IMG/VR virus record: IMGVR_UViG_3300028417_000008
Location: 1 to 40,264 of that record
Reading direction: 5' to 3' (one strand)
Source: a virus
Length of the DNA stretch: 40,264 nt
In this document: positions 1 through 9,579 of the stretch, one piece after another
Position numbering within the stretch: the first letter of the stretch is position 1
How the letters are laid out: each line of letters starts with the position of its first letter
The notes under the pieces: generated by a model
The model's input: the letters and a program-made list of their open reading frames with translations, nothing else
Told to the model about the DNA's origin: nothing
Database searches by the model: none
Program-made: the position numbers and the translations under genes

Positions 1-187
1 TCTGGAAGAATACATAGGAAAGCCGTATTACAATAAGCGTTATGGTTTTTATTCAATAATCACTACGAAAGATAGGAAAAATTATTTTACTCAGCTTTTG
101 TGGAGGAAAATTGATGCTGATGTTATAAATTACTTTGTTGCTAAAGGGAAATTGTATTTTGCTCTTAGTAACGGTATTTACGAGTCT
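1..187. repeat. Terminal overlap, copy 1 (circular join)
   Basis: These bases are the same as 40078-40264 except at base 128 (a) versus 40205 (g). The repeat lies inside a tail gene whose frame continues across the join, so it is best read as an assembly overlap of a circular or circularly permuted genome of about 40,077 bp. True short terminal repeats usually lie between genes. Confidence 0.93.
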
Positions 188-697
188 TTTGCTGGTACGC
201 AATACTTCATACCTTTTCTAGTTTCCAAACAGTACGACTTTGGAGATGTTTCTATTTACAAGAATGTTAGAAAAATCAAGGTTGACACTAATTATTGGGT
301 TAGAACGAGCGACCCGAACTTTGAGGCTTACTTTCCTGCTTACATAACGAACAGTGATTCTACTCCTCAAAAGTTAAGTTCAATGATAGACCAGTTTACA
401 GTATTGCAGACGAGAAGTGTTTTTCTTTATTCACAGCCGTTACAGTACATAGAATTGTGCGTCGGGTTGCCTAAAGTGGGACAGTATGTTAATTTTTATA
501 CTTCTGTAGGTAGTGTTAACTGGACTACGAGTGATGGAGTTAATGCTGTTTTTACAAATACTATTTTTTATCTTGGAGAATCAAATGGTACTCCTATTTA
601 TTCAAATGAGCCTAAACTTGATACCCAAATAGAGATAAGAAGCTTTAGTGTGGAAGGAACTATAGGAGCAAGAAACAGAAACTTAAGAGGATTATAG
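2..697 (+). CDS. Tail protein, C-terminal part (gene starts at 39167)
   Basis: This is the 3' part of the gene that begins at 39167. Across the join the whole protein is about 535 residues. The frame is open from base 2 to the TAG at 695-697; the internal TTG at 98 is not the real start. The protein is rich in short beta-strand segments and aromatic residues (motifs such as KGKLYFALSNGIYES), like the beta-propeller tail/nozzle or DNA-stabilisation proteins of podoviruses, which follow the head-tail connector as here. At residue 128-130 of the window sequence the codon is AAT (Asn), but the other copy of the overlap has GAT (Asp). The tail role rests on position and composition, not on a diagnostic motif. 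Confidence 0.75.
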   Translation: MEEYIGKPYYNKRYGFYSIITTKDRKNYFTQLLWRKIDADVINYFVAKGKLYFALSNGIYESFAGTQYFIPFLVSKQYDFGDVSIYKNVRKIKVDTNYWVRTSDPNFEAYFPAYITNSDSTPQKLSSMIDQFTVLQTRSVFLYSQPLQYIELCVGLPKVGQYVNFYTSVGSVNWTTSDGVNAVFTNTIFYLGESNGTPIYSNEPKLDTQIEIRSFSVEGTIGARNRNLRGL

Positions 698-698
698 T

Positions 699-1124
699 GT
701 GTACATTTCAAAGCTTCCAGTCAAAGGGAAGTTTGCTTATTCAAATGTTCCAGATATTGACTTTTTGCAAAAGTACAGCGAGCAACACTTTGAAGAGCAT
801 CAGCTAATCGTAAGCGGAATCAATGCTTTACTTGATTATCTTGGAAAGCCTAAACTTAAAAATGTTGAGGAATTTGGTTTAGTTATCTGGGACAAAACTC
901 AGTGGGAAATTTTCTTTAAAAAAAACTTTGAGCAACATCTTTTGTTTTATTCTAAACTGAACGAAATAGGTTCAAGCTTAACTGTACCTGTTTTCGTAGC
1001 TCCTAAGCTTTATCCTTCTATGAAACCTGACTTCCCTTTAGAAACTTTCTTTTTTTACGAATGGCAAATACATAACTTAACTATGAACGCAATAAACAAA
1101 ATAAATCAAACATTGGGGATATAA
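699..1124 (+). CDS. Virion-associated protein of unknown function (141 aa)
   Basis: The start is GTG at 699, one base after the stop of the tail gene; no strong ribosome site is visible, so translational coupling is likely. The protein is mostly helical and aromatic, with no signal peptide and no recognised domain. It sits between the tail protein and the ejection-protein genes, where podoviruses often encode small tail-completion or chaperone proteins. I do not recognise the family. Confidence 0.7.
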   Translation: MYISKLPVKGKFAYSNVPDIDFLQKYSEQHFEEHQLIVSGINALLDYLGKPKLKNVEEFGLVIWDKTQWEIFFKKNFEQHLLFYSKLNEIGSSLTVPVFVAPKLYPSMKPDFPLETFFFYEWQIHNLTMNAINKINQTLGI

Positions 1125-1125
1125 T

Positions 1126-1518
1126 ATGTGGCTACCAAGCCAGGTTTTTGAAAAGCTCGTGTTTTTAGGTGGTGCTGAAGTGTTACAAATGTTAAACGAC
1201 TTTAATTGCTTTTATATCACTCTTAAACTCATTGAATCAGGATTGTTTGCTTATTATCGTGCTGAAAAAGAATGTCTCGTTATTTACGGATTCATTGACG
1301 AATGGAATGGGAAAATAGACGAATCTCTTTATAAAGAGCTTTTGCAGTGCAAAAAGAGTGGAAGGTATGCTTTTGTTTTGTGGGTTGCTGGCAATATTGA
1401 CTTTGAGCTTATGAGGTTGTTTGTTAATCGTAATTTGAAAACTTGTGAAAAAATGGTATTCTATAGACATAAGTATAATCGCTGTAGTGAAATAAATTTA
1501 AGGAGGTTTAAAAAATGA
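1126..1518 (+). CDS. Hypothetical protein (130 aa), possible GNAT-like fold
   Basis: ATG at 1126 follows the previous stop by one base, and the end overlaps the next gene by 4 bases (ATGA), so it is translationally coupled on both sides. The protein has alternating beta and helix segments with a C-terminal segment of the type MVFYRHKYNR. This faintly recalls small acetyltransferase-like phage proteins encoded beside tail genes, but no acetyl-CoA binding motif can be defined. Function unknown. Its position suggests virion assembly. Confidence 0.7.
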   Translation: MWLPSQVFEKLVFLGGAEVLQMLNDFNCFYITLKLIESGLFAYYRAEKECLVIYGFIDEWNGKIDESLYKELLQCKKSGRYAFVLWVAGNIDFELMRLFVNRNLKTCEKMVFYRHKYNRCSEINLRRFKK

Positions 1519-2201
1519 GTTGGGCAGCAGTGGCAGGTGCAGCGTTAGCAGCAGAGGTTGGATTAAGCATATACAAAGCGTTGAATCCTCCTAAAATCAA
1601 AGTTGAAACTCCACACTTGGACGAAAATCTCTTGTCTCAGTTAAAAACCAAAATTAATTCTATGAGTACTTTAAGTGATGTTGCAAGAGTCAATGTAACT
1701 GAAGCACTTGAGAAGTACAGAAAAGGAGAACTTACTCCACAGTACAAAGCTATGCTTGATAGATGGTGGAAAGAAAACTTGCAAAAGTTAGAGCAAACAT
1801 TAGCAGCAAGAGGGCTTTCTCATTCTTCAGTTGCAATGTCTGCTTTACAAGACTTGTCTGCTAAGTATCAGGAGTTAGCAGGGCAGTTGTTACAAAAGCA
1901 ATTGTATGACTCTTTAAGAATAGCAGGATTAACTGATGCAGACATTAGACAGATAGAGCAAACTTTAAACCTTGACTTAAGGGCACAGGCTTATAGGGCA
2001 CAAACAGAGCTTGAGAAAGAAAGAATAAAGTATGGTGTACAGAACAGTGCAATGAATACTTTAGGAAGCACTTTATCTTCTTTTGCTCAGCTTTTTGGTA
2101 GGCAAAGTGGTTCTAGTAGTGGCACTGCTACTGGCATTGCTTCTTTAGGTGGTGGTGGATTAAAACAAGAATTTGACGAAAATAAGCTTACAATTGGATA
2201 A
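1515..2201 (+). CDS. Small ejection / internal virion protein (228 aa)
   Basis: A strong ribosome site (AGGAGGT) lies before ATG 1515, overlapping the previous stop. Residues 1-20 are small and hydrophobic (WAAVAGAALAAEVGLS). Residues about 35-180 form a long helical region with an ARGLSHSSVAMSAL motif, a pattern common in the first of three injected core proteins of podoviruses. The C-terminus is Gly/Ser-rich. The next three genes increase in size, as in the P22 gp7-gp20-gp16 and T7 gp14-gp15-gp16 sets. The role is inferred: injected with the DNA to help cross the cell envelope. Confidence 0.75.
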   Translation: MSWAAVAGAALAAEVGLSIYKALNPPKIKVETPHLDENLLSQLKTKINSMSTLSDVARVNVTEALEKYRKGELTPQYKAMLDRWWKENLQKLEQTLAARGLSHSSVAMSALQDLSAKYQELAGQLLQKQLYDSLRIAGLTDADIRQIEQTLNLDLRAQAYRAQTELEKERIKYGVQNSAMNTLGSTLSSFAQLFGRQSGSSSGTATGIASLGGGGLKQEFDENKLTIG

Positions 2202-2212
2202 GGGAGGAAGCT

Positions 2213-3238
2213 ATGGGTCTTTTTGATAGCATTAAGCACTTTTTCCAAAAAGTATTTGAAGACACGGAAAAGTTTTTCTTCCATAGCCACGGGTTTCCAA
2301 CACCTCAAGATGTACAAAAAACTTTTCAGGAAACTCAAAAGCGTTACATAGAGAGTCGTCCTTGGATTCAAGCAATAAAGAAAATACAACAAAGTAATTA
2401 CACGCTGCCTAACTGGAGCAAAATATTGAGTCTTTATAGAGCAAAAGAAGACGAGTTTAAAGGTAATCTTAACAAGATTGTGCAGGAAGAAATGAAAGCT
2501 TTGGGTGCACTTGAGTCGCAAAGAAAGCACGGAGAGATGGGACTTGCTTCTTTAATAGCTGGTGCAATAGGAAGAAGTGAAACTCCTTTAATGGGATTTT
2601 TTAGAAACAAGCTTTTTGGTTTAGAAAAAGAAGCACGAGAGAAGTACGGCAAGCAAAAGTCTATCTGGCAAAAAGACATTAGTTCAGTGCACGACGCTTT
2701 AGCTAAGCTTTCAGACAAAGACTTTCAAAACAAAATAGCAAAACAAATGCACTTAGCTAGATTATATCATACTTTACTTAAAGAAAAAAATATGGAAGCT
2801 TTAGCTAATGTTGGATTGAAATTAAAGCCTATTTATGAGTCTTACAGCAACTTTTTTAATAAGCTAAAGGAGAGCCTCTTAAATCTAGGATACAGTCAGG
2901 AAGAAGTTGACGAGTACTTAAAAGCGTTAAGTCCAGACTTACCTTACGAAGGAAACCTTGAGTCTGAAGGTGGAATAGCTCATCCTTTAACTATGGCTCA
3001 AGACATGAAGCCAGAAGATAAAGACAAGTTTATTATTCCTCACTTAGACGAAAGTTTTAAAGAAGAAGACAAAACCTTGCGTCAAGCTGGAAGCAGTCAA
3101 AAACTTGACGAAAGAAAATTTATTATTCCTAGAGTGGAAAAACAAGAGCAAACTTTCCAAACTGGTAAACAGCAGACAAAGCCTATACCAAGAGCTAAAC
3201 CTGTTCCCAAGATAGATGTTGGCAAACTAGCCGTTTAA
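2213..3238 (+). CDS. Ejection / internal virion protein (341 aa)
   Basis: ATG 2213 is preceded by GGGAGG. The protein is mainly helical and charged. Toward the C-terminus a short motif occurs twice (DKFIIPHLDE about residue 274 and RKFIIPRVEK about residue 299), followed by a basic Pro-rich tail. This gene lies between two other ejection-type genes with tight spacing (11 and 10 bases). No catalytic motif was seen. It may be an internal core protein whose repeats bind a partner. Assignment is by position and composition. Confidence 0.7.
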   Translation: MGLFDSIKHFFQKVFEDTEKFFFHSHGFPTPQDVQKTFQETQKRYIESRPWIQAIKKIQQSNYTLPNWSKILSLYRAKEDEFKGNLNKIVQEEMKALGALESQRKHGEMGLASLIAGAIGRSETPLMGFFRNKLFGLEKEAREKYGKQKSIWQKDISSVHDALAKLSDKDFQNKIAKQMHLARLYHTLLKEKNMEALANVGLKLKPIYESYSNFFNKLKESLLNLGYSQEEVDEYLKALSPDLPYEGNLESEGGIAHPLTMAQDMKPEDKDKFIIPHLDESFKEEDKTLRQAGSSQKLDERKFIIPRVEKQEQTFQTGKQQTKPIPRAKPVPKIDVGKLAV

Positions 3239-3248
3239 GGAGGAAACG

Positions 3249-5135
3249 ATGAGTCTTTTAAATTTGATAGAGAAAACGGTAAAGGAGATAAGTGAGAAAG
3301 GCAAGCCTGCGTTAGAAACTCTTGCTAAAAAAGTTCCTTCTTCTGTTAAGAAAGTTGGCACTATTGCAGAGAAAGGAGCAGAGCTTGCTGAAAAAACTGG
3401 TGTTAAAAGGATTGCCAAAGGTGTAGCAAGTTTGGCAGAAAACCCATTTATCAGTTATCCTGCAGGTACTGTTTTGTGGGTCTTAACGAATCCTACTAAA
3501 ACAAATGCTCCAGACGAGATGTATAAATACGATGTTAAGGAACAGAAAAAGGACATAAAGAAGCTGGCAGAGTTAGGATTTCAGCCAAAAGAGATAGCAG
3601 CAATCATTGAAGCTCAAAAGAATCTTTACGAAGATCCAGAGTATCAATTAGCTGCACAATATCCGAAAAAAGGTGGTTACGAATATCGTTTATCTCGTTA
3701 TCTGGAAGAACTTTTCAAGACTGCTCAAAAGTATCACTTGAACTTTAACGAGCTTCAAAAAAAGCTTTTTGGAAAAGTTTTTTACGAATACGACGAAGTT
3801 CCTAAACCAGTAGCTTTTCCTATACCTGATGTGCCAGAGAAAAAAGCCCAAACAGTGAGAGTGACTGAAGAAGAAAATTATCCTACTGTTAAGTTGCCTG
3901 AAATAGAAGTAGTTGACACCAAGATAAAAGGCAAGAAACCAAAAGAAGTGGTAACGAAGAAAGTTGGTATTAAGCAAACTGAGCAGGAACCACAAATAGA
4001 AAAAGTTGAACATGCAGTTAAAGAAACTCCTACTATGCACGAGGAGAAAGTTCAAAAGACTGAAGCAACATTGCCTCAAAACGAATTTCAGCAGTACATA
4101 AACCAGCTTGACGCTATTAACAAGCAAAGAAAAGAAATAATGGACAGAATTGACAACTTGATTAAAGACACAGACGAAAAGTTGAGAGAGTATTACGACG
4201 AATACGAAAAAAAGATGGAAAAAGTTTTAAATCAAAAGATGCCTGATGCTCCTACTTATCAGGATGTTATGAAGGTTCACAATGGATTAGAGGCTTTAAC
4301 CAGATTTATTATTCCTGCTATTGTTACGATTGTTGCTATGCTTCACCCTGGGGATTACGGTGAGAACATAGTAGCAGTTGATAAGATGTGGCAGGCTATA
4401 AGAAACAACGACCTTCAGCGTTACAAGTTTGCTTTACAGGATTGGCAGAATCAGCTAAAGAAGTTTGAATACGAAGTTGAAAAAGGAAAAGCAGAAGCTG
4501 ACTTAATTTTGCAGAGAGCCAAGTTTGAAGAAGGCTTGTCTAATAGAGAATTGAAGCTTTTAGAAAACAAGCTTAAGATGTATAACGACATGCAAGAGCA
4601 GGCATTGAATCGTTTAAAGCTTTTCAATAATCTCTGGAATATGTGGTACAACATACTTTGGAAAAACCAATATTTAGATGTACTTAAAACCAATGCGTTA
4701 TTAAAAGGGAAAGGGCTAGAGTTAAGAGAAAAAGAGTTAGGAATAAAAGCAGCAGATGTTGCAAGTAAAGCTAAGTACAGAGAAGAAAGATTAAAGCTTT
4801 TAGAACAACAATTAAAAGAAAGAGCAAAGTATCACGGACTAAGATTAGAGCTTGATAAGTTTAAAGCTATTTTGAGACATGCTAAAGATCCTTATCAAAG
4901 AATTGAAATTTTAACTAGAGCTTTGCACGCTTTAGAAAGTGGACAACATCCAGTAGGAAACTTCTTGCAATTTTTACAAAATATGAGTCAGCAACAACCA
5001 CAGCAAAATCAGGTCAACAGTGTACCAGGTGGTACTAATCAACAAGCTGAATCAAGCGACATTAAGAATCTTTTAAAAGAGATGATTTACGGTGAACTTT
5101 TTAAAACTTTGAAAGAAATCAAAAAACAGAGGTAA
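3249..5135 (+). CDS. Large coiled-coil ejection protein (628 aa)
   Basis: AAGGAGG precedes ATG 3249. The N-terminal third is Lys/Glu-rich with Ala-rich helices. Residues about 290-340 and 400-560 are long heptad-like coiled coils rich in K, E, L and Q. Between them is one hydrophobic stretch (about residues 349-366, with FIIPAIVTIVAML) able to span a membrane. The C-terminus is Gln-rich (about residues 575-600). A long coiled coil with a membrane segment suits a protein injected from the virion to form part of a trans-envelope channel. No enzyme motif is visible. Confidence 0.72.
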   Translation: MSLLNLIEKTVKEISEKGKPALETLAKKVPSSVKKVGTIAEKGAELAEKTGVKRIAKGVASLAENPFISYPAGTVLWVLTNPTKTNAPDEMYKYDVKEQKKDIKKLAELGFQPKEIAAIIEAQKNLYEDPEYQLAAQYPKKGGYEYRLSRYLEELFKTAQKYHLNFNELQKKLFGKVFYEYDEVPKPVAFPIPDVPEKKAQTVRVTEEENYPTVKLPEIEVVDTKIKGKKPKEVVTKKVGIKQTEQEPQIEKVEHAVKETPTMHEEKVQKTEATLPQNEFQQYINQLDAINKQRKEIMDRIDNLIKDTDEKLREYYDEYEKKMEKVLNQKMPDAPTYQDVMKVHNGLEALTRFIIPAIVTIVAMLHPGDYGENIVAVDKMWQAIRNNDLQRYKFALQDWQNQLKKFEYEVEKGKAEADLILQRAKFEEGLSNRELKLLENKLKMYNDMQEQALNRLKLFNNLWNMWYNILWKNQYLDVLKTNALLKGKGLELREKELGIKAADVASKAKYREERLKLLEQQLKERAKYHGLRLELDKFKAILRHAKDPYQRIEILTRALHALESGQHPVGNFLQFLQNMSQQQPQQNQVNSVPGGTNQQAESSDIKNLLKEMIYGELFKTLKEIKKQR

Positions 5136-5138
5136 GCT

Positions 5139-8100
5139 ATGAAAAGACTTTGGGAAGAAGTTAATCCTGAAGTTTCTAAAGAAAGTACTAACATTTCTAA
5201 TAGTGCTGACTTACAAGTTAGTCAAGCAAGTCAAAGTTTCAGCAAAGGAATCTTGACTGAAGATTGGCACATAGAACCAAAATCTGAAGAAAATCAGAAC
5301 AAGGACTTATTGGAAGCTCAAAAGTTGCCAGAGCACTTTAGTATCTTTGGAATGTTAAAAGACTTGTCTAAAACTGCCGTAATGTTAGGATTTGGTTCTT
5401 TAGTAAAAAAAGGAGTTTCTACTGTAGGAAAGTTTTTGCCTGGGGAATGGTGGCTAAAGTACGGAATCAATCTTGCTGAAGACCTTGCTTATGTTGCTGG
5501 ACTCTACGGAGCTGGAAAAGTTTTGTTTAAAGACCAAGACATTCCTGAACTCGTAGCAAGCTTTGTAGGCTGGGAGAAAGGCTTTGACATTGGTGAAAAG
5601 GTATTTAAAGGAGCAGAATTTCGTTTGTTAAAGAGTTTTGGAAAGGTTACCGCTGGAGCTATTGGTTCTGCTTTAGTAGAAACTGGATATGGTACTTTAA
5701 TAGAACACAAACCTTTTAATCTTTATCAAGAAATTAAGAACGAGATTACTGCTAACTGGGTTCTTAATGGTGTAGCAGAAGTTGGTAGCCTTTACTTTAA
5801 AGGTTTGGGGAAAGCTATAAAGTTTACTGGCGAGCAAGTTGCTAAGGCTAACCCAGAATTAGCAGAAGCAATGACGAGAAAAGTAAGTGCCTTTTTCAAC
5901 AAGATGACACCGAGTTTTCTTTTAAGGTTTATGGCAAAAACTTCTACTGGCTTAAACTTTTTGTCTAACTACGCTAACATTGTTATTAAAAAAGAGCTTG
6001 AAGACTTTAGAACCAAGTACGAAAAGCCGTTGATGCACTGGGCTGATGTAATGGACTTAACCAGAATAGACGAGGCTGGTGGTTCTGTAATAAACCCGAA
6101 CTACTTTAAAAAACATGTAGCAAACTTCTTGTTAAAGAAAGAAGAAGGTGAAGCCGTACCTTACTTGTTTTTTGAGTTTATAAGAGACCCTGATGTTCCT
6201 AAGCATCCTTTTTACAAGAAAGTTATTCCTAAGCTGGAAAACAGGTTAGGTATTTCTTATCAGGAATTGAAGAATAGGTTAATGGAAGAATATCCTTTAT
6301 TGTTTAATCATCCTGAAAATTACCTGTACAAGTTGCAGAAGCAAAGTTTTGATTACTTAAGAGAGAAAGGATTATTTGACGGCAAGGCTTATAAGTTTGT
6401 TAAAAGAGTAAGTGAAATAATGACACCAGAAGAATTTTTAAACTTCAGGAAAACTTACGAGTACTTAAACGAAATTGACAAAGTGAAAAAAGACTTACAA
6501 AAAGAAATAGACACTTTAAAAAGCCAATTAGTAACGGCAGTAACTAAAGACAACAAAAAGTTGATTGAAATTAAGTTACAGGAGCTTAAAGAAAAGGAAA
6601 GCAGATTAAACGAATTATTAAAGGAAATAAGAGAAAAAAGAAAAGACTTTATAGCAACGAGAAAAAGATTAAACGAAATAGCCAAAAAGTCTGGTTTTAA
6701 AAACATTGACGAATATCTGAACAGTGAAGTAGGCAAAAACTATGTTACACCGCACGAAGCAAAGTTAGCGTTTGACAAACAAAGAGAAGTAGTAAACGAA
6801 GCTTACCTGCCGAGAACGCTGTTAGACAAAAAGTACATTAAAGACTTTCAAAACAGGTATAACTTATCAGACACAAATTTTGCAAAAGACTTGGAAGAGT
6901 TTTACGAGTTTACTGACTACATGTTTAGAGCTACGATGCCTACAAAAGAATTAAAAAAGAGAGAGTACAGATTTTTCATTGACTATATTTTTAGCAAAGA
7001 ATTTCCAGAGCACGACATTTTTCCTTTATTAAAGCCTGGGGTACACTTTGAAAATGTGGTTACGGCTAAGTACACTTATGCACCATTTTTCCACAGATTG
7101 TTGGACTTTTTAAAGAAAAATGTTGATAGCCCTGAAAGCAAAATTTTCGTAGAGGTTATGAGGAAACATTACAGAGTGCCAGCAGTAGCGAGCAAAGCTT
7201 TGACTGACGATTACCTGCAAGCTTTTCACAACATTGATAACTTGTTTGTACACAAGAATTTGTTAGATACGATAGTGCAATTGAAGTGGTTTGCTACTGG
7301 AATGGAAGGGAGAGCGTTGTACAGTCCTTATGTGCAGAAAATTTCTCCTTTAATGAAGATAAACACTTTGCTTAAGAGTACTGCATTGCTTTTTGGAATT
7401 ATTCACTACAAGTCTCTTGCGTCTGCTGCTTTAGCAACGGGGTTTAGAGGAGCGTTAAAAGAAGCTGCGTCAAAGTTGTTTAAGCCTTACGAAGGAGTTC
7501 TTGAAGACCAGAAACAGCTTCTATGGAGAATATACAAAAAGCTAGAAGAAGACAAAATAGAAGTTCCGCTTACGATAGGAAACATAATAGACGAGAACAG
7601 GTTCTGGAAGACTTGGCAGGCATTAGAGGAAAGTGATAGTACTTTGAAGAAGCTAGCTGGAATTTCGTTAAAAGTGATGAATGAATGGGAAAAAAGTTTG
7701 TGGCACAAGTTTTTTACTACATTAGCATTGAAAAGTATTCACGATGTTTTGTACAATCCTGAGTTTACCAAGACGGAAAAAATAATGATGCTAGAAAAGT
7801 TGAACTCTCTTTACGGTGGTAATCCTGAGTGGTTTGTTATAACACCTGAAAGTAGAGCAATGATAAAGCTTATTGCTTTTGCACCAGATTGGTACTTGAC
7901 GATATTTAAGCACTTCAAAGGATTCGTAGAAAATCATCCTTTATTTGAAGATTTTTTTAAGAAGATTTTCTTTTATCACTACTTGTGGGCTGACTACTAT
8001 TCTCGTAAGCTTTACGGTGAAAGAGTAGTACAGAGGTTTATGCAGACATTGAATCCGTTGGACTTAGTGAGCGTTCCCGTTTACTCTTACAAGAATGGTA

Positions 8101-8963
8101 GACTAAGCGTTAAAAGGTTGTCCCCTATTGGTTTTGAGATTGAAGGAATGGAATTTGTTGGATTTTTGCCTTTATTGGATGCATTTTACAAGGCTAAAGT
8201 GTACTCTAACTGGAATCCGTTTTTTATCTTTAAGAATGTATTTTTAGAGTGGGGCAAGTTTTTAACGGGCAAGATGTCTGCATTTTTGAGAACTTTTGTT
8301 GACCTTGCTAACTTCTTTTATAGAGCTAAAGATTACGATGTGAAGTCAATAGATTCTTTAAAGGATGTGTTAGCAAGTGTACCTTGGACGGTATTGCCTG
8401 CACCTATTTTCGTTACAAAGCTGGCTTTGTTGGAAAACGAAATTATTTCTGGAACGAGAGCAAGGTTTGACCCATTAGAGATGGTTATACTTTCTTCAGT
8501 AGGAACGAAGTACTTTACTGAGGGTACGGTAGGAGATATTTTAGCAAGAAAGTTTTTGAAGCCTTTTAAAAACGATCCTGATTATGTGAAAAGGTTAAGT
8601 GCTGATTTAGAGCTGGTAGTGAGGTTGAAAAACTTAGCGTACAGTTTAGGAATGGCGCCGAAACCAGCGTCTTTGAAAGGTATTTACGAAACGCTTGCTA
8701 CAGGGATAATTAATCATAAGTACTTAAGAGATCTTGACAAATTGGCAAAAACAATAATAATGTATAAGCAGGGAGGACAGCCTTTAGAAGCGGTAGAGGA
8801 GCTTTACAACGAAACTTTAAGAAAGATGTATGAGGACTTGAAGGGTACTTATTACGGAGTAGCAATGAAGGCTGATCCGAATTTGTGGAAGTACTTAGTG
8901 CAGGTATTTAACAGAAAGTTAGCAATGGAGCTTAAAAAGGAAGCTCCAAGTTTGTTAAAGTGA
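5139..8963 (+). CDS. Giant ejection / internal virion protein (1274 aa)
   Basis: The largest gene of the genome starts at ATG 5139 after AGAGGT, 3 bases past the previous stop. Hydrophobic and Gly-rich helices occupy about residues 65-200. A strong coiled coil lies at about 440-540, and aromatic-rich helices with several hydrophobic patches fill the second half. The length and its place as the last of three core genes resemble T7 gp16 and P22 gp16. I could not identify the lytic transglycosylase signature that some such proteins carry. Role inferred: injected core or channel protein. Confidence 0.75.
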   Translation: MKRLWEEVNPEVSKESTNISNSADLQVSQASQSFSKGILTEDWHIEPKSEENQNKDLLEAQKLPEHFSIFGMLKDLSKTAVMLGFGSLVKKGVSTVGKFLPGEWWLKYGINLAEDLAYVAGLYGAGKVLFKDQDIPELVASFVGWEKGFDIGEKVFKGAEFRLLKSFGKVTAGAIGSALVETGYGTLIEHKPFNLYQEIKNEITANWVLNGVAEVGSLYFKGLGKAIKFTGEQVAKANPELAEAMTRKVSAFFNKMTPSFLLRFMAKTSTGLNFLSNYANIVIKKELEDFRTKYEKPLMHWADVMDLTRIDEAGGSVINPNYFKKHVANFLLKKEEGEAVPYLFFEFIRDPDVPKHPFYKKVIPKLENRLGISYQELKNRLMEEYPLLFNHPENYLYKLQKQSFDYLREKGLFDGKAYKFVKRVSEIMTPEEFLNFRKTYEYLNEIDKVKKDLQKEIDTLKSQLVTAVTKDNKKLIEIKLQELKEKESRLNELLKEIREKRKDFIATRKRLNEIAKKSGFKNIDEYLNSEVGKNYVTPHEAKLAFDKQREVVNEAYLPRTLLDKKYIKDFQNRYNLSDTNFAKDLEEFYEFTDYMFRATMPTKELKKREYRFFIDYIFSKEFPEHDIFPLLKPGVHFENVVTAKYTYAPFFHRLLDFLKKNVDSPESKIFVEVMRKHYRVPAVASKALTDDYLQAFHNIDNLFVHKNLLDTIVQLKWFATGMEGRALYSPYVQKISPLMKINTLLKSTALLFGIIHYKSLASAALATGFRGALKEAASKLFKPYEGVLEDQKQLLWRIYKKLEEDKIEVPLTIGNIIDENRFWKTWQALEESDSTLKKLAGISLKVMNEWEKSLWHKFFTTLALKSIHDVLYNPEFTKTEKIMMLEKLNSLYGGNPEWFVITPESRAMIKLIAFAPDWYLTIFKHFKGFVENHPLFEDFFKKIFFYHYLWADYYSRKLYGERVVQRFMQTLNPLDLVSVPVYSYKNGRLSVKRLSPIGFEIEGMEFVGFLPLLDAFYKAKVYSNWNPFFIFKNVFLEWGKFLTGKMSAFLRTFVDLANFFYRAKDYDVKSIDSLKDVLASVPWTVLPAPIFVTKLALLENEIISGTRARFDPLEMVILSSVGTKYFTEGTVGDILARKFLKPFKNDPDYVKRLSADLELVVRLKNLAYSLGMAPKPASLKGIYETLATGIINHKYLRDLDKLAKTIIMYKQGGQPLEAVEELYNETLRKMYEDLKGTYYGVAMKADPNLWKYLVQVFNRKLAMELKKEAPSLLK

Positions 8964-8970
8964 GGTTCAG

Positions 8971-9294
8971 ATGCCAAAAAAGAAAAAAGCTTCAGGTACT
9001 GCCAAACCAGAAGAGATTCTCAACCAGCTTAATCTTCTCACTAATAAGGTTCTTGAAAAGGCAATTGATTCGTTAGAAAGAGGTGAACCTTTAGATAAAG
9101 ACTTTTTTGCAATGTATCTTTTAACGATAGATAAGACGAAAGAAGTGGTTAAGGTTAACACCAAAGCAGACTTTGGGAAGAGTTTCTTTGACGATGTAGA
9201 GGAAGACTTAAGTTTGGTTGAGGAGAAACAGAGTCTATTAGAGAGCTTCTTGAACGAAAACAAAGACAAAAACAAAAAAGGCAAAAACAAGTAA
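8971..9294 (+). CDS. Small charged protein, candidate small terminase (107 aa)
   Basis: GAGGT precedes ATG 8971. The protein has a basic start (MPKKKKASG), a helical acidic middle with a segment resembling small terminases of podoviruses (SLERGEPLDKDFF followed by a helical pair), and a Lys/Asn tail. It opens the short packaging and lysis cluster that ends with the large terminase, a place where the small packaging subunit is often found. No clear helix-turn-helix is visible. The 130-aa gene at 9740 is the alternative candidate. Confidence 0.5.
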   Translation: MPKKKKASGTAKPEEILNQLNLLTNKVLEKAIDSLERGEPLDKDFFAMYLLTIDKTKEVVKVNTKADFGKSFFDDVEEDLSLVEEKQSLLESFLNENKDKNKKGKNK

Positions 9295-9306
9295 GGAGGG
9301 GAGGAG

Positions 9307-9579
9307 ATGAGGTTTTTAATGGTGGCGTTTCTTGAGAGTGGGATTTTGCACTTTATTTTACCGGTGTTATTTGCGTCAATTCTTTTCGTGTTAGCAATGT
9401 TTTTTAACGAGGTAGCACTTCCTTATGTACTTGGATTCTTTGGACTAGAAATAGTTCTTGCATACTTGGTTAGAAAAAAACACCTTGGAGGAAGTGTGTA
9501 TGGAACCACACGAGGTAGAGATTTCGGAACTCAAAATGAAAGTGTCGAATCTGGAGGGCAAGTTGAATGGCAAGACTGA
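9307..9579 (+). CDS. Small membrane protein, holin-like (90 aa)
   Basis: A strong ribosome site (AAGGAGGGGAGG) precedes ATG 9307. Two hydrophobic segments (about residues 12-33 and 38-54) are followed by a basic turn (LVRKKH). The last 30 residues overlap the next gene in another frame and look like chance coding. Removing one A from the A7 run near 9474 would fuse this frame to the next gene, so an indel is possible. The T7-like order (holin, small terminase, large terminase) suggests a lysis role. Confidence 0.6.
   Translation: MRFLMVAFLESGILHFILPVLFASILFVLAMFFNEVALPYVLGFFGLEIVLAYLVRKKHLGGSVYGTTRGRDFGTQNESVESGGQVEWQD

Noticed and set aside
1-187. Genuine T7-like direct terminal repeat
   Set aside because: It lies within a coding gene whose frame runs across the join and has an internal mismatch, so an arbitrary linear cut of a circular assembly is more likely.
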